Below are positions 1 through 9,322 of a stretch of DNA of 64,000 nucleotides, piece after piece (position 1 is the stretch's first letter; every line of letters begins with the position of its first letter). Where the stretch lies: NCBI GenBank assembly GCA_039583345.1, contig JAZDSJ010000007.1, forward strand, positions 40,386 to 104,385, written 5' to 3'. Origin of the DNA: Tectiglobus diatomicola (GTDB taxonomy: Bacteria; Pseudomonadota; Alphaproteobacteria; Rhizobiales; Hyphomicrobiaceae). Under the pieces are notes generated by a model. It was not told the origin of the DNA. It saw only the letters and a list, made by a program, of their open reading frames with translations, and did no database searches. Made by a program: the position numbers and the translations under genes.

Positions 1-1279
1 AGCGCTTTATTTCTGCCCCGCATGCTGAGAGTTTATTCTCAAGCCGTTCAAAACCGCGATCTAAATGATATACACGGTTTATTATCGTCTCACCGTCCGC
101 AACAAGGCCTGCTATTACAAGTGACACTGAAGCGCGCAAATCAGTTGCCATGACCGGAGCGCCTTTTAACATTTTAACACCTTTTATCGTTGCCTTATCA
201 CCATTCAATGCAATGTCTGCTCCAAGCCTGACCAGTTCCTGAACATGCATAAAGCGGTTCTCGAATATTGTCTCTCTAATCACACTAGTTCCAGCTGCGG
301 TGGTCATTAAAGCCATAAGTTGAGCTTGTAAATCAGTTGGAAAACCAGGAAAAGGCTGTGTTTCTATATTTACGGAATTGGTACCGGATCCGCTTTGTGT
401 AATTTTAATGCCATCGTATGTATCAGTAATATTAAATCCAGCTTTCACGAGTATTTCAAAGACGGTAGATAAAAGCTCTCTTCGTGTATTAATAAGTTCA
501 ACATTACCTCCAGTAGCAGCAGCAGCCATTGCAAATGTTCCAGTCTCAATACGATCGGGTAGTACCGAATGCGATGTACCCTCAAGGCTATCTCTTCCTT
601 GAATGTGCAAGGTTGATGTGCCAATACCATCGATTTGAGCGCCCATTTTAACAAGGCAATTCGCGACATCACTGATTTCTGGCTCGCGTGCGGCGTTTTC
701 GATGACTGTTTCACCTTTGGCTAGGCTTGCTGCCATAAGAACATTAATTGTAGCACCAACAGAAACTTTAGGAAATATAACGCGCCCACCTGTCAATCGT
801 CTGGGTGCTTGCGCGATGACATAACCGCCATCAGTATCAATGTCAGCACCGATGGCCTTTAGTCCCATGAGGTGGAGGTCTACTGGTCGAGTTCCAATGG
901 CACAGCCACCTGGCATTGATACCTTAGCTCTGCCGGCACGAGCTGTTAGAGCTCCCAGAACCCAAAAGCTAGCACGCATACGGGAAACCATTTCATAAGG
1001 TGCAGTTGTGTCGACAATATCACGTGCTGTAAAATGCATTGTTTCACCTGAATACAGTTTATGACTTGCACGCTTCCCATCCACAGAGTGGTCAACACCA
1101 TGGTTGCGCAAAATACGACTAAGAAGATTAACATCAGCTAAGTTGGGAACATTACGTAAAGTTAGTCGTTCTGATGAAAGAAGACTGGCAATCATTAACG
1201 GTAAAGCAGCATTTTTTGCACCTGATATCGGAATTTTACCTTCTAACTTTTTGCCACCGATGATCCTGATGCGATCCAT
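1..1279 (-). CDS. murA: UDP-N-acetylglucosamine 1-carboxyvinyltransferase, 3' end cut by window edge
   Basis: This cytoplasmic enzyme transfers enolpyruvate from PEP to UDP-GlcNAc, the first committed step of peptidoglycan synthesis. The reverse strand reads open from an ATG at 1279 to the window edge, about 426 codons without a stop. The N-terminus MDRIRIIGGKKLEGKIPISG and the motif SMPGGCAIGTRPVDLHL are typical of MurA. The nucleophilic Cys is residue 126 (Cys115 in E. coli), and the ISGAKNAALP segment carries the conserved Lys-Asn pair. The last visible residues (…LSACGAEIKR) correspond to the end of the family, so only a few codons should be missing. No frameshift was seen. The family assignment is secure. 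Confidence 0.96.
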   Translation of the reverse strand, partial: MDRIRIIGGKKLEGKIPISGAKNAALPLMIASLLSSERLTLRNVPNLADVNLLSRILRNHGVDHSVDGKRASHKLYSGETMHFTARDIVDTTAPYEMVSRMRASFWVLGALTARAGRAKVSMPGGCAIGTRPVDLHLMGLKAIGADIDTDGGYVIAQAPRRLTGGRVIFPKVSVGATINVLMAASLAKGETVIENAAREPEISDVANCLVKMGAQIDGIGTSTLHIQGRDSLEGTSHSVLPDRIETGTFAMAAAATGGNVELINTRRELLSTVFEILVKAGFNITDTYDGIKITQSGSGTNSVNIETQPFPGFPTDLQAQLMALMTTAAGTSVIRETIFENRFMHVQELVRLGADIALNGDKATIKGVKMLKGAPVMATDLRASVSLVIAGLVADGETIINRVYHLDRGFERLENKLSACGAEIKR

Positions 1280-2027
1280 TTATGAAGTGTCCTTATTTAT
1301 GTTAGGTCATTTAATGTGGGAAGCAGTTTATGTAGTTTTAAATTACTGTGCAGCTGAATAGCTATATTAGCTTTAAGTGTTTCTTTGTTTGACACAATAT
1401 TAAAATTTCTTGTAATACTTTGACAACTACTGACATTTAAGTAGATTTTAATTAACGTAGTTGTATTTATAAGTTAAGAGAATAATCTATTTATTATCGG
1501 TTCGATCAAAACTGTTCGGCGATTAGGTTGCAAATTTAGATTTAGTGCTTAAATAACATTGTCATCTCTTAAAGAGCGGTTTTAAACAAGATAACATTAA
1601 AAATTTTTATATTAGAACGTCTTACGAACAATATAAATTGTTTGACGAAAAAAATCTCTTTTCTTTATATAGAATGAAAGAACATTCTAGTGAAGTAATT
1701 TTGATAATTAACATTTTAAAACTTTACTTCTTCTAGAGTGTACGAAGTCTACTGTTAACTCATAGCTTTTAAAGAAGCATTATTTCTTACATAGTAGTTT
1801 AAAAAAATTGAAGGCTTACTATTGAGTTAGATATTCAAGTTTGATTATGAGATGAATTCTAATTTATATAGAAGTAATTATTGGTTGAAGACAGTCGTGT
1901 CTAAATTATCAATATTTTTGACACACTACTCATTATTAGTATATGCTAAAAAAGTTTTACAGTGCTTTTTGTTGTGATAAAAGTATAGTACGTTATTGCA
2001 AGTTATTAATTAAGTAGAATATTATAA
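1280..2027. other. Noncoding spacer between murA and tRNA-Thr
   Basis: About 750 very AT-rich bases separate the murA start from the tRNA. I found no open frame with recognisable protein sequence on either strand. The only element I would name is a possible tRNA promoter near 1918-1947. The murA promoter should also lie in the first part, but I cannot point to it confidently. Confidence 0.6.
1918..1947 (+). promoter_or_regulatory. Possible sigma70-type promoter for tRNA-Thr
   Basis: A consensus -35 TTGACA at 1918-1923 is followed after 18 bases by TATGCT at 1942-1947. Transcription would start around 1954, about 75 bases before the tRNA. The -35 is perfect and the -10 is moderate. In AT-rich DNA such pairs also occur by chance. 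Confidence 0.4.
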
Positions 2028-2102
<75 letters not shown>

Positions 2103-2799
2103 TTAGCGTGTTTAGAAGCTTGAATTTTTTACCTTAACTATAGCAAATAAACTTAGACCTTCACTTCTAATAGCTTACTAGCACTTCGCTATAAATTATA
2201 ATGCACAAGTTTGCTGCGCCTTTTTCATTATGCTATTTTCTTCGAATATTTTGATAAATGTAATCTATTTTTTTTATCAAAATACTACAGATATCGCATG
2301 TGTACCTTTGTTAGGGTACATCAATAGGCTTGTATCTAACTTGCTCTTTTGAGAGTGAATTGGTTTTAATCTATAGAACGTTGAACTTGCTTTTTAAGAT
2401 ACCTGAAAAGATTAAAACTTAATGTAGGCATCATAAGTTACATAAAAATTGTAATTGTTATTTCTAAGTCCTCCTTAGTAGGAAGGATGCCTTATTAGTG
2501 GACTTTATTCATTCAGAATTTAGCTGACCAATTAGCCTATTGGCTAAGCTCCATTTAAAGTGTTAGTTCATCAAATCTATCAAACGATTTTTTAAATTGT
2601 AAAAAGTGGGGCTTCGAGTTAATTCCCCGGAATAGTAGTTTTTATTTAATGAAAATTAGGTTGAGTTTAAAACTTTACCTAAAAATTACTATTGTTCTAA
2701 CCTTGAACATTACTACATCAATATTTTGTTAACTATATAATAGTGAAATAATACCAGCTGGTGCTTTATTTAAAACTGGATCGCTTTCTGGGAGGTTTT
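2103..2799. other. Noncoding spacer between tRNA-Thr and xerC
   Basis: About 700 AT-rich bases contain no recognisable gene. Small hairpins exist, for example TTAGCC-TATT-GGCTAA around 2533-2548 and TGTACC…GGTACA around 2297-2317. None has a convincing U-tract. I would not assign a function to them. Confidence 0.55.
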
Positions 2800-3741
2800 A
2801 TGGGTGCAAATAATATTGCAAGGCGGTATGATATCAAGCTCACGGTTATAGTAGGTAGGTGGTTAAATCACTTGCACCATGAATGCGGATATTCAGGTCA
2901 TACCCGTGTAGCTTACGCCCGTGATGTTGAACACTTTCTTCAGCATATCCAATTCAAACTCGAAAAAATAATTATGTTGTCTGATCTAGATAGTGTTGAT
3001 GGCCGCATGTTACGTTCTTTTATGGCCTCTCGTCGCCAACAAGGACTGTCAGGTAGATCGTTAGCACGAACCTTATCTGCATTGCGGACTTTTTTTCGCT
3101 GGCTTGAAACTGAAGACATAGTGTTCAACAGGGCTATTACACAGTTAACCCTGCCAAAAGTTCCACGATCACTACCTAAACCTCTGACCCTAGATAAGGC
3201 AAAAAGCCTTGTATATGCTAATTTCAAGGTTGACCATGATTGGGTAGCAGCTCGTGATAGGGCCGTATTGTTACTTTTGTACGGCGCGGGACTTCGAATT
3301 TCTGAAGCATTATCAATAACTCGGGTAAATGCTCCGATTCAGGGACGCGATACACTGAGAATAGTTGGTAAGGGAAAAAAGGAACGCGTTGTGCCAATAC
3401 TACCAGTCATATCCCAGGCGGTTCAGATTTATATTCAGATTTGTCCATATAATTTATTAAAATCTAAACCGTTATTTGTTGGTGTAAAAGGTGGCCCCTT
3501 GTCCGCGCGTGCAATACAATTGACCGTGTCTAGACTAAGGGAGGTATTAGAGTTACCACAAACTGCCACGCCTCACGCGTTACGCCACTCGTTCGCAACA
3601 CATTTATTGGCTGAGGGAGGCGACTTGCGTCAAATTCAGGAGCTACTGGGACACTCTTCTCTTTCAACTACGCAATTCTATACCGATGTAGAAAGAGATC
3701 GTTTACTTGCGATTTACGATGCAGCGCACCCGCGAGCTTAG
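2800..3741 (+). CDS. xerC: Site-specific tyrosine recombinase XerC
   Basis: XerC acts with XerD at the dif site to resolve chromosome dimers at division. The protein has 313 residues from ATG 2800. That start is preferred over a GTG at 2761 because GGAGG at 2791-2795 sits just before it. An N-terminal SAM-like core-binding domain covers about residues 15-110 and a catalytic domain about 125-300. Catalytic residues are visible: R166 in GAGLRISEAL, the Lys in GKGKKERVVP, H259 and R262 in HALRHSFATHLL, LLGHSS, and the nucleophile Y294 in STTQFYTDV. The ending YDAAHPRA is, from memory, typical of alphaproteobacterial XerC, which argues for a housekeeping enzyme and not a phage integrase. XerD is the main alternative. 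Confidence 0.9.
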   Translation: MGANNIARRYDIKLTVIVGRWLNHLHHECGYSGHTRVAYARDVEHFLQHIQFKLEKIIMLSDLDSVDGRMLRSFMASRRQQGLSGRSLARTLSALRTFFRWLETEDIVFNRAITQLTLPKVPRSLPKPLTLDKAKSLVYANFKVDHDWVAARDRAVLLLLYGAGLRISEALSITRVNAPIQGRDTLRIVGKGKKERVVPILPVISQAVQIYIQICPYNLLKSKPLFVGVKGGPLSARAIQLTVSRLREVLELPQTATPHALRHSFATHLLAEGGDLRQIQELLGHSSLSTTQFYTDVERDRLLAIYDAAHPRA

Positions 3742-3829
3742 TGTTTGCATAGAGGTTGTACTTAACTTCACCAAGCCTAATTCAACATGCACCACTCTAA
3801 TGTAATAAATAACGCGAAAATCCTAACTG

Positions 3830-4150
3830 TAGGAGACTTCTGTTGCCAGGTGCCTCCCATACCCCGCCTAGGCATGCTTAACGCCTAGGACTTAATTCGA
3901 ACCTTAAGACACCGCTTAAGCAGCGATGGCCTGTGGCTCAGCATAGTTGTCATTTGCAACTACTAAATTGACCCGATAACGGTGGTATCATGCCGAGCAA
4001 AAGCACACCTTTTACGCTCTCGTCGATCCTATTTCGCCCCCATCAAAAACTATAAATGACTGCACTTCTAGATTTTGGTGGAGGCGCCGGGTACTGCCCC
4101 CGGGTCCGATAAGTTTATTGTGATGACCGTTTATTGCCATAGTCACTATT
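3830..4150 (-). ncRNA. ssrA: tmRNA, circularly permuted two-piece form, tag ANDNYAEPQAIAA
   Basis: tmRNA with SmpB rescues stalled ribosomes and tags the nascent chain for proteolysis. On the minus strand the acceptor piece comes first: a T-arm CCGGG-GGCAGTA-CCCGG, then CGCCTCC, discriminator A and CCA ending at 4076. An intervening segment (4075-4042) follows. The coding piece starts at 4041 with GGGGGCG and GGATCGAC. GGGGGCG pairs with CGCCTCC and forms the G3-U70 wobble that alanyl-tRNA synthetase recognises. The tag frame begins at GCA (3957-3955), encodes ANDNYAEPQAIAA and stops with TAA at 3918-3916. A CCTAGGC/GCCTAGG pseudoknot stem and the conserved end ACCTGGCAACAGAAG follow. The outer boundaries (about 3830 and 4150) are approximate. 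This permuted order is established for alphaproteobacteria. Confidence 0.95.
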
Positions 4151-4371
4151 AAGCGACTCTATTTTAATAGCATCATTCGATCGAAAATGTAATAGTTATT
4201 ATTGCACGCTGCTTATTAACATAATATATGGAACACTAATAACTTAATAATGAAATTTATTTATGAATTGGTGTTTTTGCTTTGAATATTTTAAGCAGTA
4301 TCTATCTTACGGTAGTGAAGCATCAATCATGTCGGATTATGCATCATATTAGAGCTAAAGAGAAGTTGTAA

Positions 4372-4779
4372 ATGTCTGCGTTTAATTCTGCACGAAGATC
4401 AACTAGCCTAGGTTTGTCACAACGCCAATTGCGAGTTGGAGAGCTGTTACGCCATAAATTATCAGAAATGTTGTTACGTGGAGATATACACGACGATGTA
4501 TTAACAGAGCACGTTGTTACCATTTCTGAGGTAAGTATGACTGCAGATCTTAGAATAGCTACCGTATATATTGTTCGTCTAGGTGGTGGTGATATGAACG
4601 ATATTATCGCGGCCTTGAATGCGAACCGAAAGTATATCCGAAGTGAGCTCGCTCAAGCAGTTTCCCTTAAATTTGCTCCAGATATTCGCTTTCGTACAGA
4701 TGATACATTTGATGAGGCAACGCGTATTGATGCGCTTCTGAATACTAAAAAAGTTCGTCGGGATGTTAATAATTATTAG
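4372..4779 (+). CDS. rbfA: 30S ribosome-binding factor A
   Basis: RbfA binds the pre-30S subunit near the 5' end of 16S rRNA and helps its late maturation, especially in the cold. The protein of 135 residues has the KH-like fold pattern of the family: RQLRVGELLRHKLSEML at the start, VVTISEVSMTADLRIATVYI in the middle, and LKFAPDIRFRTDDTFDEATRIDALL at the end. Length is normal. It is followed by truB as in most bacteria, but infB is not upstream. A tmRNA gene transcribed the other way lies there instead. Confidence 0.95.
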   Translation: MSAFNSARRSTSLGLSQRQLRVGELLRHKLSEMLLRGDIHDDVLTEHVVTISEVSMTADLRIATVYIVRLGGGDMNDIIAALNANRKYIRSELAQAVSLKFAPDIRFRTDDTFDEATRIDALLNTKKVRRDVNNY

Positions 4780-4856
4780 ATAAAGCTAGGTGTTTGTTGT
4801 CGTTATTATTAACAAGTAAATTTGAAAAATTAAAATATAATTTACTTGAGTGGGAC

Positions 4857-5792
4857 ATGGCTCGTAAAAAAAAAGGATACTTAGTGGATGGATGGCTTAT
4901 TTTGGATAAGCCTCTAAAGATGACATCGTCTGCTTTGGTAAGTAAAATTAAACGACTCTTATATGCAAAAAAGGTTGGGCATGCCGGCACTCTTGACCCA
5001 CTAGCGACGGGAATGTTACCACTTGCCCTCGGGGAGGCCACTAAAACGATTCCTTTTGTTATGCAAAGCAAAAAATCTTACCATTTTACTGTTCAATGGG
5101 GGATTGAAACCAGTACGGATGATACCGAAGGAAAAATAGTACAAAGATCATATTCATGTCCGTCATATCAAGATATCATGGAAAAATTGCCACAATTTAC
5201 AGGGCTAATTAGGCAGATACCCCCACAATTCTCCGCTATTAAAGTTGAAGGTAAGCGCGCTTACGATCTAGCTCGTAGTGGTCACAAGTTCCATCTCGAG
5301 GCACGAGAAGTGTTTATTGAAGAATTGCGCATCATAAATATAATTAATCATAAAACAACAGTTTTTGAGATTGTTTGCGGAAAAGGTACTTATATTAGAT
5401 CAATTGCGCGAGATCTCGGCCGTTCGCTTGGCTGCTTTGGTCATGTAAATCAATTAAGGCGTGTGAAGGTAGGACCATTCACAGAGAATGATGCTTGGAC
5501 ACTGGATAGTCTTGAAGATTTGCTAGATAGATTTCACAAAGATAGAAACTCACGAACTCCATACTATCCTTTCATTCTTCCTGTTGAAGCCGTACTTGGT
5601 GATCTTCTTCATATAGAATTAATGCCTGCTGAAGCAGAACTCATCTCAAGAGGGCAGTGTATTACGTTAAGTTGTATTAATTTACCACCATTAGATGGTC
5701 TAGCTTATGTTACTAGTAAAGGTAAACTTCTTGCACTTGCCAAACTAGAAGACGGTTGGTTGCGTCCAAAGCGAGTTTTTAATATTATATAA
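4857..5792 (+). CDS. truB: tRNA pseudouridine-55 synthase TruB
   Basis: TruB makes pseudouridine 55 in the T-loop of all tRNAs and also acts as a tRNA chaperone. From ATG 4857 the protein has 311 residues and starts MARKKKGYLVDGWLILDKP. An in-frame TTG at 4794 would add 21 unlikely residues. The catalytic Asp lies in GHAGTLDPLATGMLPLALGEATK, and the conserved YDLAR, GTYIRSIARDLG and VNQLRR segments are present. It lies 77 bases after rbfA and is probably co-transcribed. The usual followers rpsO and pnp are missing; a convergent mreB lies downstream instead. Confidence 0.95.
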   Translation: MARKKKGYLVDGWLILDKPLKMTSSALVSKIKRLLYAKKVGHAGTLDPLATGMLPLALGEATKTIPFVMQSKKSYHFTVQWGIETSTDDTEGKIVQRSYSCPSYQDIMEKLPQFTGLIRQIPPQFSAIKVEGKRAYDLARSGHKFHLEAREVFIEELRIINIINHKTTVFEIVCGKGTYIRSIARDLGRSLGCFGHVNQLRRVKVGPFTENDAWTLDSLEDLLDRFHKDRNSRTPYYPFILPVEAVLGDLLHIELMPAEAELISRGQCITLSCINLPPLDGLAYVTSKGKLLALAKLEDGWLRPKRVFNII

Positions 5793-5949
5793 TAAGAACA
5801 ATATTTCAAATTTGCGTTTTTATAAACACGTTAAAATCAGCTACCAGATAAAAAACTGCTTAGACATCTAGCATTCGCTACAAAAATAAAATCTCTAAAG
5901 CTCACTAAGTCGTGAACTATATTGAATTTTGAACCATAACATAATAGTT

Positions 5950-6990
5950 CTATGGTTTGATCGTTAAATTTTTAAATTTTTCAAGCTCTTTGAGGACGAT
6001 AGCTGCTCCTTTTACAACGCAATGCGTTGGCTCTTCTGGAACGGTAATACGAATACCTTTTAGCCGCCTTCTTAGTTCGACGTCCAAAGAATTCATTTTG
6101 GCACTACCTCCGGTGAGATGTATGCCATAATTACAGATATCTGCAATTTTATCGGAGGGTAAGTCTTCAATGGAGTTTTGAATAAATTCTACGATATGTT
6201 GAACAGGAGTACTTAGTGCCTCGGCTATATCAGTTGGTTTTAGAACTATATTTTTTTGTTTTCCCGTTTTGATATTTATTCCTCGAATGTGAATTTCTGT
6301 ATAATTGTCTACTTCTAAACCAAGTGCAGTTCCGGCTTGTATTTTTATTTTCTCAGCGTTAGCTTCGCCCACAAGAAGCTGGTGTTTTCTCCTAATAAAA
6401 CGGACAATTGCCTTGTTCATAGCATTACCTGCGCAACGCAATGAGCGCGTTAAGAGCACAGAACCCGAAGATATCACTGCAGTATCAGTAGTTCCGCTGC
6501 CAATATCTACAACCATTGCAGTATCTAACTGCTCTATTTTTATTCCAGCCCCAAAGGCTGCTGCCAAGGGTTTTTCAAGCATGTAAACTTTACGAGCACC
6601 TAATGTAAGCGCTGTGTCATAAACTAACTTTTTTTCTACTGGCGTGGCTCCTGCCGGGATGCTTATTAAAATCCTAGGTTTACGTAAAGCAAATCGTGTT
6701 TTGATTTTTTTTACGAACTGGAAGAGCATCTCCCCAGTTCTAATGGAATCAGCAATCACACCGCAGCGCACAGGATAAGTAGCCTCAATCATTTTTGGCG
6801 TTTGCTCAATAATTTTAGCAGCTTGACTACCTGCGGCTACAATATTAGCTGTACTTTTTTGACTATAAATTGCAACAACAGATGGCTCATCAAGTACAAT
6901 TCCGCGGTTAGCCACGTGAATAACTGTGTTGGCTGTTCCAAGGTCGATGGCTATGTCATTGGAGAACGTCGTATTAACTCCAGCTAGCAT
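5950..6990 (-). CDS. mreB: Rod-shape actin homologue MreB
   Basis: MreB polymerises under the inner membrane and guides lateral cell-wall synthesis. The 346-residue protein has the actin-fold nucleotide motifs: IAIDLGTANTVIHV near residue 15 (phosphate 1), VVDIGSGTTDTAVI near 165 (phosphate 2) and GIHLTGGSAKMNSLDVEL near 290 (adenosine). EKPLAAAFGAG is also present. Length matches the family. The start ATG 6990 follows an AAAGGGTC stretch on the minus strand. The partners mreC and mreD, normally downstream, are absent; the next gene is truB in convergent orientation. The cell presumably keeps a wall, which fits murA and envC in the same window. Confidence 0.95.
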   Translation of the reverse strand: MLAGVNTTFSNDIAIDLGTANTVIHVANRGIVLDEPSVVAIYSQKSTANIVAAGSQAAKIIEQTPKMIEATYPVRCGVIADSIRTGEMLFQFVKKIKTRFALRKPRILISIPAGATPVEKKLVYDTALTLGARKVYMLEKPLAAAFGAGIKIEQLDTAMVVDIGSGTTDTAVISSGSVLLTRSLRCAGNAMNKAIVRFIRRKHQLLVGEANAEKIKIQAGTALGLEVDNYTEIHIRGINIKTGKQKNIVLKPTDIAEALSTPVQHIVEFIQNSIEDLPSDKIADICNYGIHLTGGSAKMNSLDVELRRRLKGIRITVPEEPTHCVVKGAAIVLKELEKFKNLTIKP

Positions 6991-7232
6991 CTAGTCTTGA
7001 CCCTTTATAAATAAACATAACTGCCTCGAAATTGTAAAAATAACGTAATTAATCTTTACTTATGTTATAAATGATTTCAAGAATGTTCTTTATTATGCAT
7101 TACACATTAAACTTGCATAACTAAGGGTGTCTCAATCATTTAAATTTTAATCAAACAAGTGAAAGTACAACTGGTATGACTTGTAAACCTTGCACTCACA
7201 TAATTTGTTGGTAGTTAAGGATCGGTTAATTG

Positions 7233-8804
7233 TCATGAATTCTCAGTGTAACGTTGAGCTGATTCTCCACGATCTTGTTTTAAAATGAGCTTGTTTAAAG
7301 CAGCAACATAAGCCTTTGCAGATGCAACAAGAGTGTCAGGATCTGCTGAACGAGAGGTCGCTGTGTAGCCTTTATAACCAACCAGGCGTACAGAGACTAC
7401 AGCTTGAGCATCAGTACCCTCCGTTACAGCATGAACTTGATAAAGTTCGAGTTTCGCATCATGAGGCACTATAGCATGGATAGCATTAAAAGTGGCGTCC
7501 ACTGGACCGTTTCCAGAGGTTTCTGCAGTTTTATAAATTTTCTCAACGTCAAGAGTAAGAGTTGCCGATTGTGGCCCAGATGTTCCAGCAATTACGGAAA
7601 GTGATACAACCTTAATGCGATCATTACCTGTAGCAATTCCCTCATCAACAAGTGCTTCAATATCTTCATCATAAATAATTTTTTTTCGGTCAGCCAGGGC
7701 TTTTAAGCGCTCAAAGGCATCTTCGAATGTGTTTTTTTCAAGCTCGTATCCAAGATCTTTGAGTTTCGCGCGAAATGCATTTCGTCCAGAATGCTTACCC
7801 ATTATCAATGACGACTTGCTAACACCAACAGATTCAGGGCTCATTATTTCGTAAGTTTGTGTATGTTTAAGCATACCGTCCTGATGAATACCACTCTCGT
7901 GAGCAAAAGCATTTCGTCCTACAATTGCTTTATTATATTGCACTGGGAAGGCTGTAGCAGCTGAGACTAATTTTGAGGTACGCATTAACATTTCAGTATT
8001 TATATTTACATCGTAAGGAAAACTATCGGCGCGCGTTATTATGGCCATTACGACTTCCTCCAGTGCAGCATTACCAGCGCGTTCACCTATACCATTTACA
8101 GTACATTCTATCTGTCGAGCTCCAGCGCGAAGTCCAGCAAGTGCGTTAGCTACTGCCATTCCGAGATCGTTATGGCAGTGAACAGACCATGTCACCTTAT
8201 CTGAATTAGGTATATTTTCCCTAAGCCGTGTAATAAGATTGTAATATTCTTCCGGTGTAGTGTAGCCCACGGTATCAGGAACATTAATAACAGAAGCTCC
8301 TGCAACGATAGCAGTGTCAATACATTGGCAGAGAAAATCAAATTCGCTGCGTGTTGCGTCTTCAGCTGACCACTCAACGTCATCTGTCCACTTTCGAGCT
8401 TGTTTTACTGACCTGCAAACCATTTCCAGCACTTCTTCTGGGGTCTTACGAAGCTTCCACTTTATATGGATGGGAGATGTTGATAAAAATGTGTGTAAAC
8501 GGGGACGGCGAGCATGTTTTACTGCCTGACCACAACAATCAATATCATCAAGAGCAGCCCGGCACAATCCTGCAATAACTGCTTCCTTAGTCTGTTTAGA
8601 AATTGCCGTGACTGCTTCAAAATCACCGTCGGAGGCGAACGGGAATCCTGCTTCAATTACATCAACTCCCATATTGTCGAGCACTGAAGCAATTTGAAGC
8701 TTCTCTTCGAAAGTCATAGTAGCTCCAGGACATTGTTCGCCGTCTCTAAGTGTAGTGTCAAAAATTAAAACATTATCTTTAACTTTTTTTTTAATTAGAT
8801 TCAT
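7233..8804 (-). CDS. leuA: 2-isopropylmalate synthase
   Basis: LeuA condenses acetyl-CoA with 2-ketoisovalerate, the first committed step of leucine synthesis. The protein has 523 residues. The catalytic TIM barrel (about 10-280) opens with FDTTLRDGEQCPGATM, which holds the metal and substrate residues, and carries the metal-binding SVHCHNDLGMAVANALAG. GRNAFAHESGIHQDG follows. The C-terminal LeuA allosteric domain (about 395-510), where leucine feedback acts, is present, so this is a full regulated enzyme and not homocitrate synthase. It lies about 520 bases downstream of ilvC on the same strand, but a terminator-like hairpin separates them. Confidence 0.96.
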   Translation of the reverse strand: MNLIKKKVKDNVLIFDTTLRDGEQCPGATMTFEEKLQIASVLDNMGVDVIEAGFPFASDGDFEAVTAISKQTKEAVIAGLCRAALDDIDCCGQAVKHARRPRLHTFLSTSPIHIKWKLRKTPEEVLEMVCRSVKQARKWTDDVEWSAEDATRSEFDFLCQCIDTAIVAGASVINVPDTVGYTTPEEYYNLITRLRENIPNSDKVTWSVHCHNDLGMAVANALAGLRAGARQIECTVNGIGERAGNAALEEVVMAIITRADSFPYDVNINTEMLMRTSKLVSAATAFPVQYNKAIVGRNAFAHESGIHQDGMLKHTQTYEIMSPESVGVSKSSLIMGKHSGRNAFRAKLKDLGYELEKNTFEDAFERLKALADRKKIIYDEDIEALVDEGIATGNDRIKVVSLSVIAGTSGPQSATLTLDVEKIYKTAETSGNGPVDATFNAIHAIVPHDAKLELYQVHAVTEGTDAQAVVSVRLVGYKGYTATSRSADPDTLVASAKAYVAALNKLILKQDRGESAQRYTENS

Positions 8805-9322
8805 TTTGAAACATAATCCTTATTCCTCGTTTATTTGTTGCATTTTGTTTATTTAATAGGAGTTATGAGGCTCACTTATCTAGAATTATTCTTTACGTTT
8901 TTGTCAAATAACTTGCTTTACATTTGATGTAGTAACCGAATATTGTTTGGCAAACAGGATTAGCTACAAGAGAATATGTGATGTAATGATTATATAATGA
9001 TTGCAGTAAAAGTTATTCATAATGTGTTTTTTTAAAAGTGTTAAAAGCTAATAAGAAATGTAAACAAAAAATTATTTTCGCACATATATATGAATATTAA
9101 ATTCATTTAATTATTATCTATACTTATTTAAAGTGTAAAAGCCTGCCTTTTAGAGATTGTAAATCATGCTAATTACATGTAGATAAAGAAGAAAATAAAA
9201 GTGATTTTGATCGAAGCTTTATTAGTTTAGGTCACTGAAAGTTTAATCATCATCTTATTTTTCTTTTGTTGTTTTAAGAAAGTATGCCAGCTGATATTTT
9301 ATCAGTCTGGCAAAGTGTGTAA
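8805..9322. other. Spacer between ilvC and leuA
   Basis: About 520 AT-rich bases without recognisable coding sequence. It holds the ilvC terminator at 9286-9311 and must hold the leuA promoter. I saw no leucine-rich leader peptide or T-box-like structure, although attenuation cannot be excluded by eye. Confidence 0.5.
9286..9311 (-). terminator. Rho-independent terminator of ilvC
   Basis: GCCAG-CTGATA (9286-9296) pairs with TATCAG-CTGGC (9300-9311) with one bulged T and a three-base loop, giving an 11-bp stem. Read on the minus strand it lies 11 bases after the ilvC stop and is followed by ATACTTTCTT, a modest U-rich tail. Confidence 0.75.

Noticed and set aside
445..714. Minus-strand open frame of 89 codons
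   Set aside because: It lies in another frame inside murA, whose own frame is intact and strongly conserved.
1495..1540. GGTTCGATCAAAA segment resembling a tRNA T-loop
   Set aside because: No acceptor, D or anticodon arm can be formed around it.
2297..2548. Small hairpins between tRNA-Thr and xerC as terminators
   Set aside because: Stems are only about six pairs and no T-tract follows; such hairpins are frequent by chance in this composition.
2800..4150. Tyrosine recombinase beside tmRNA as an integrated genomic island
   Set aside because: Integrases often use tmRNA genes as targets, but this one has the features and C-terminus of housekeeping XerC. No direct repeat of the tmRNA end or cargo genes were seen.
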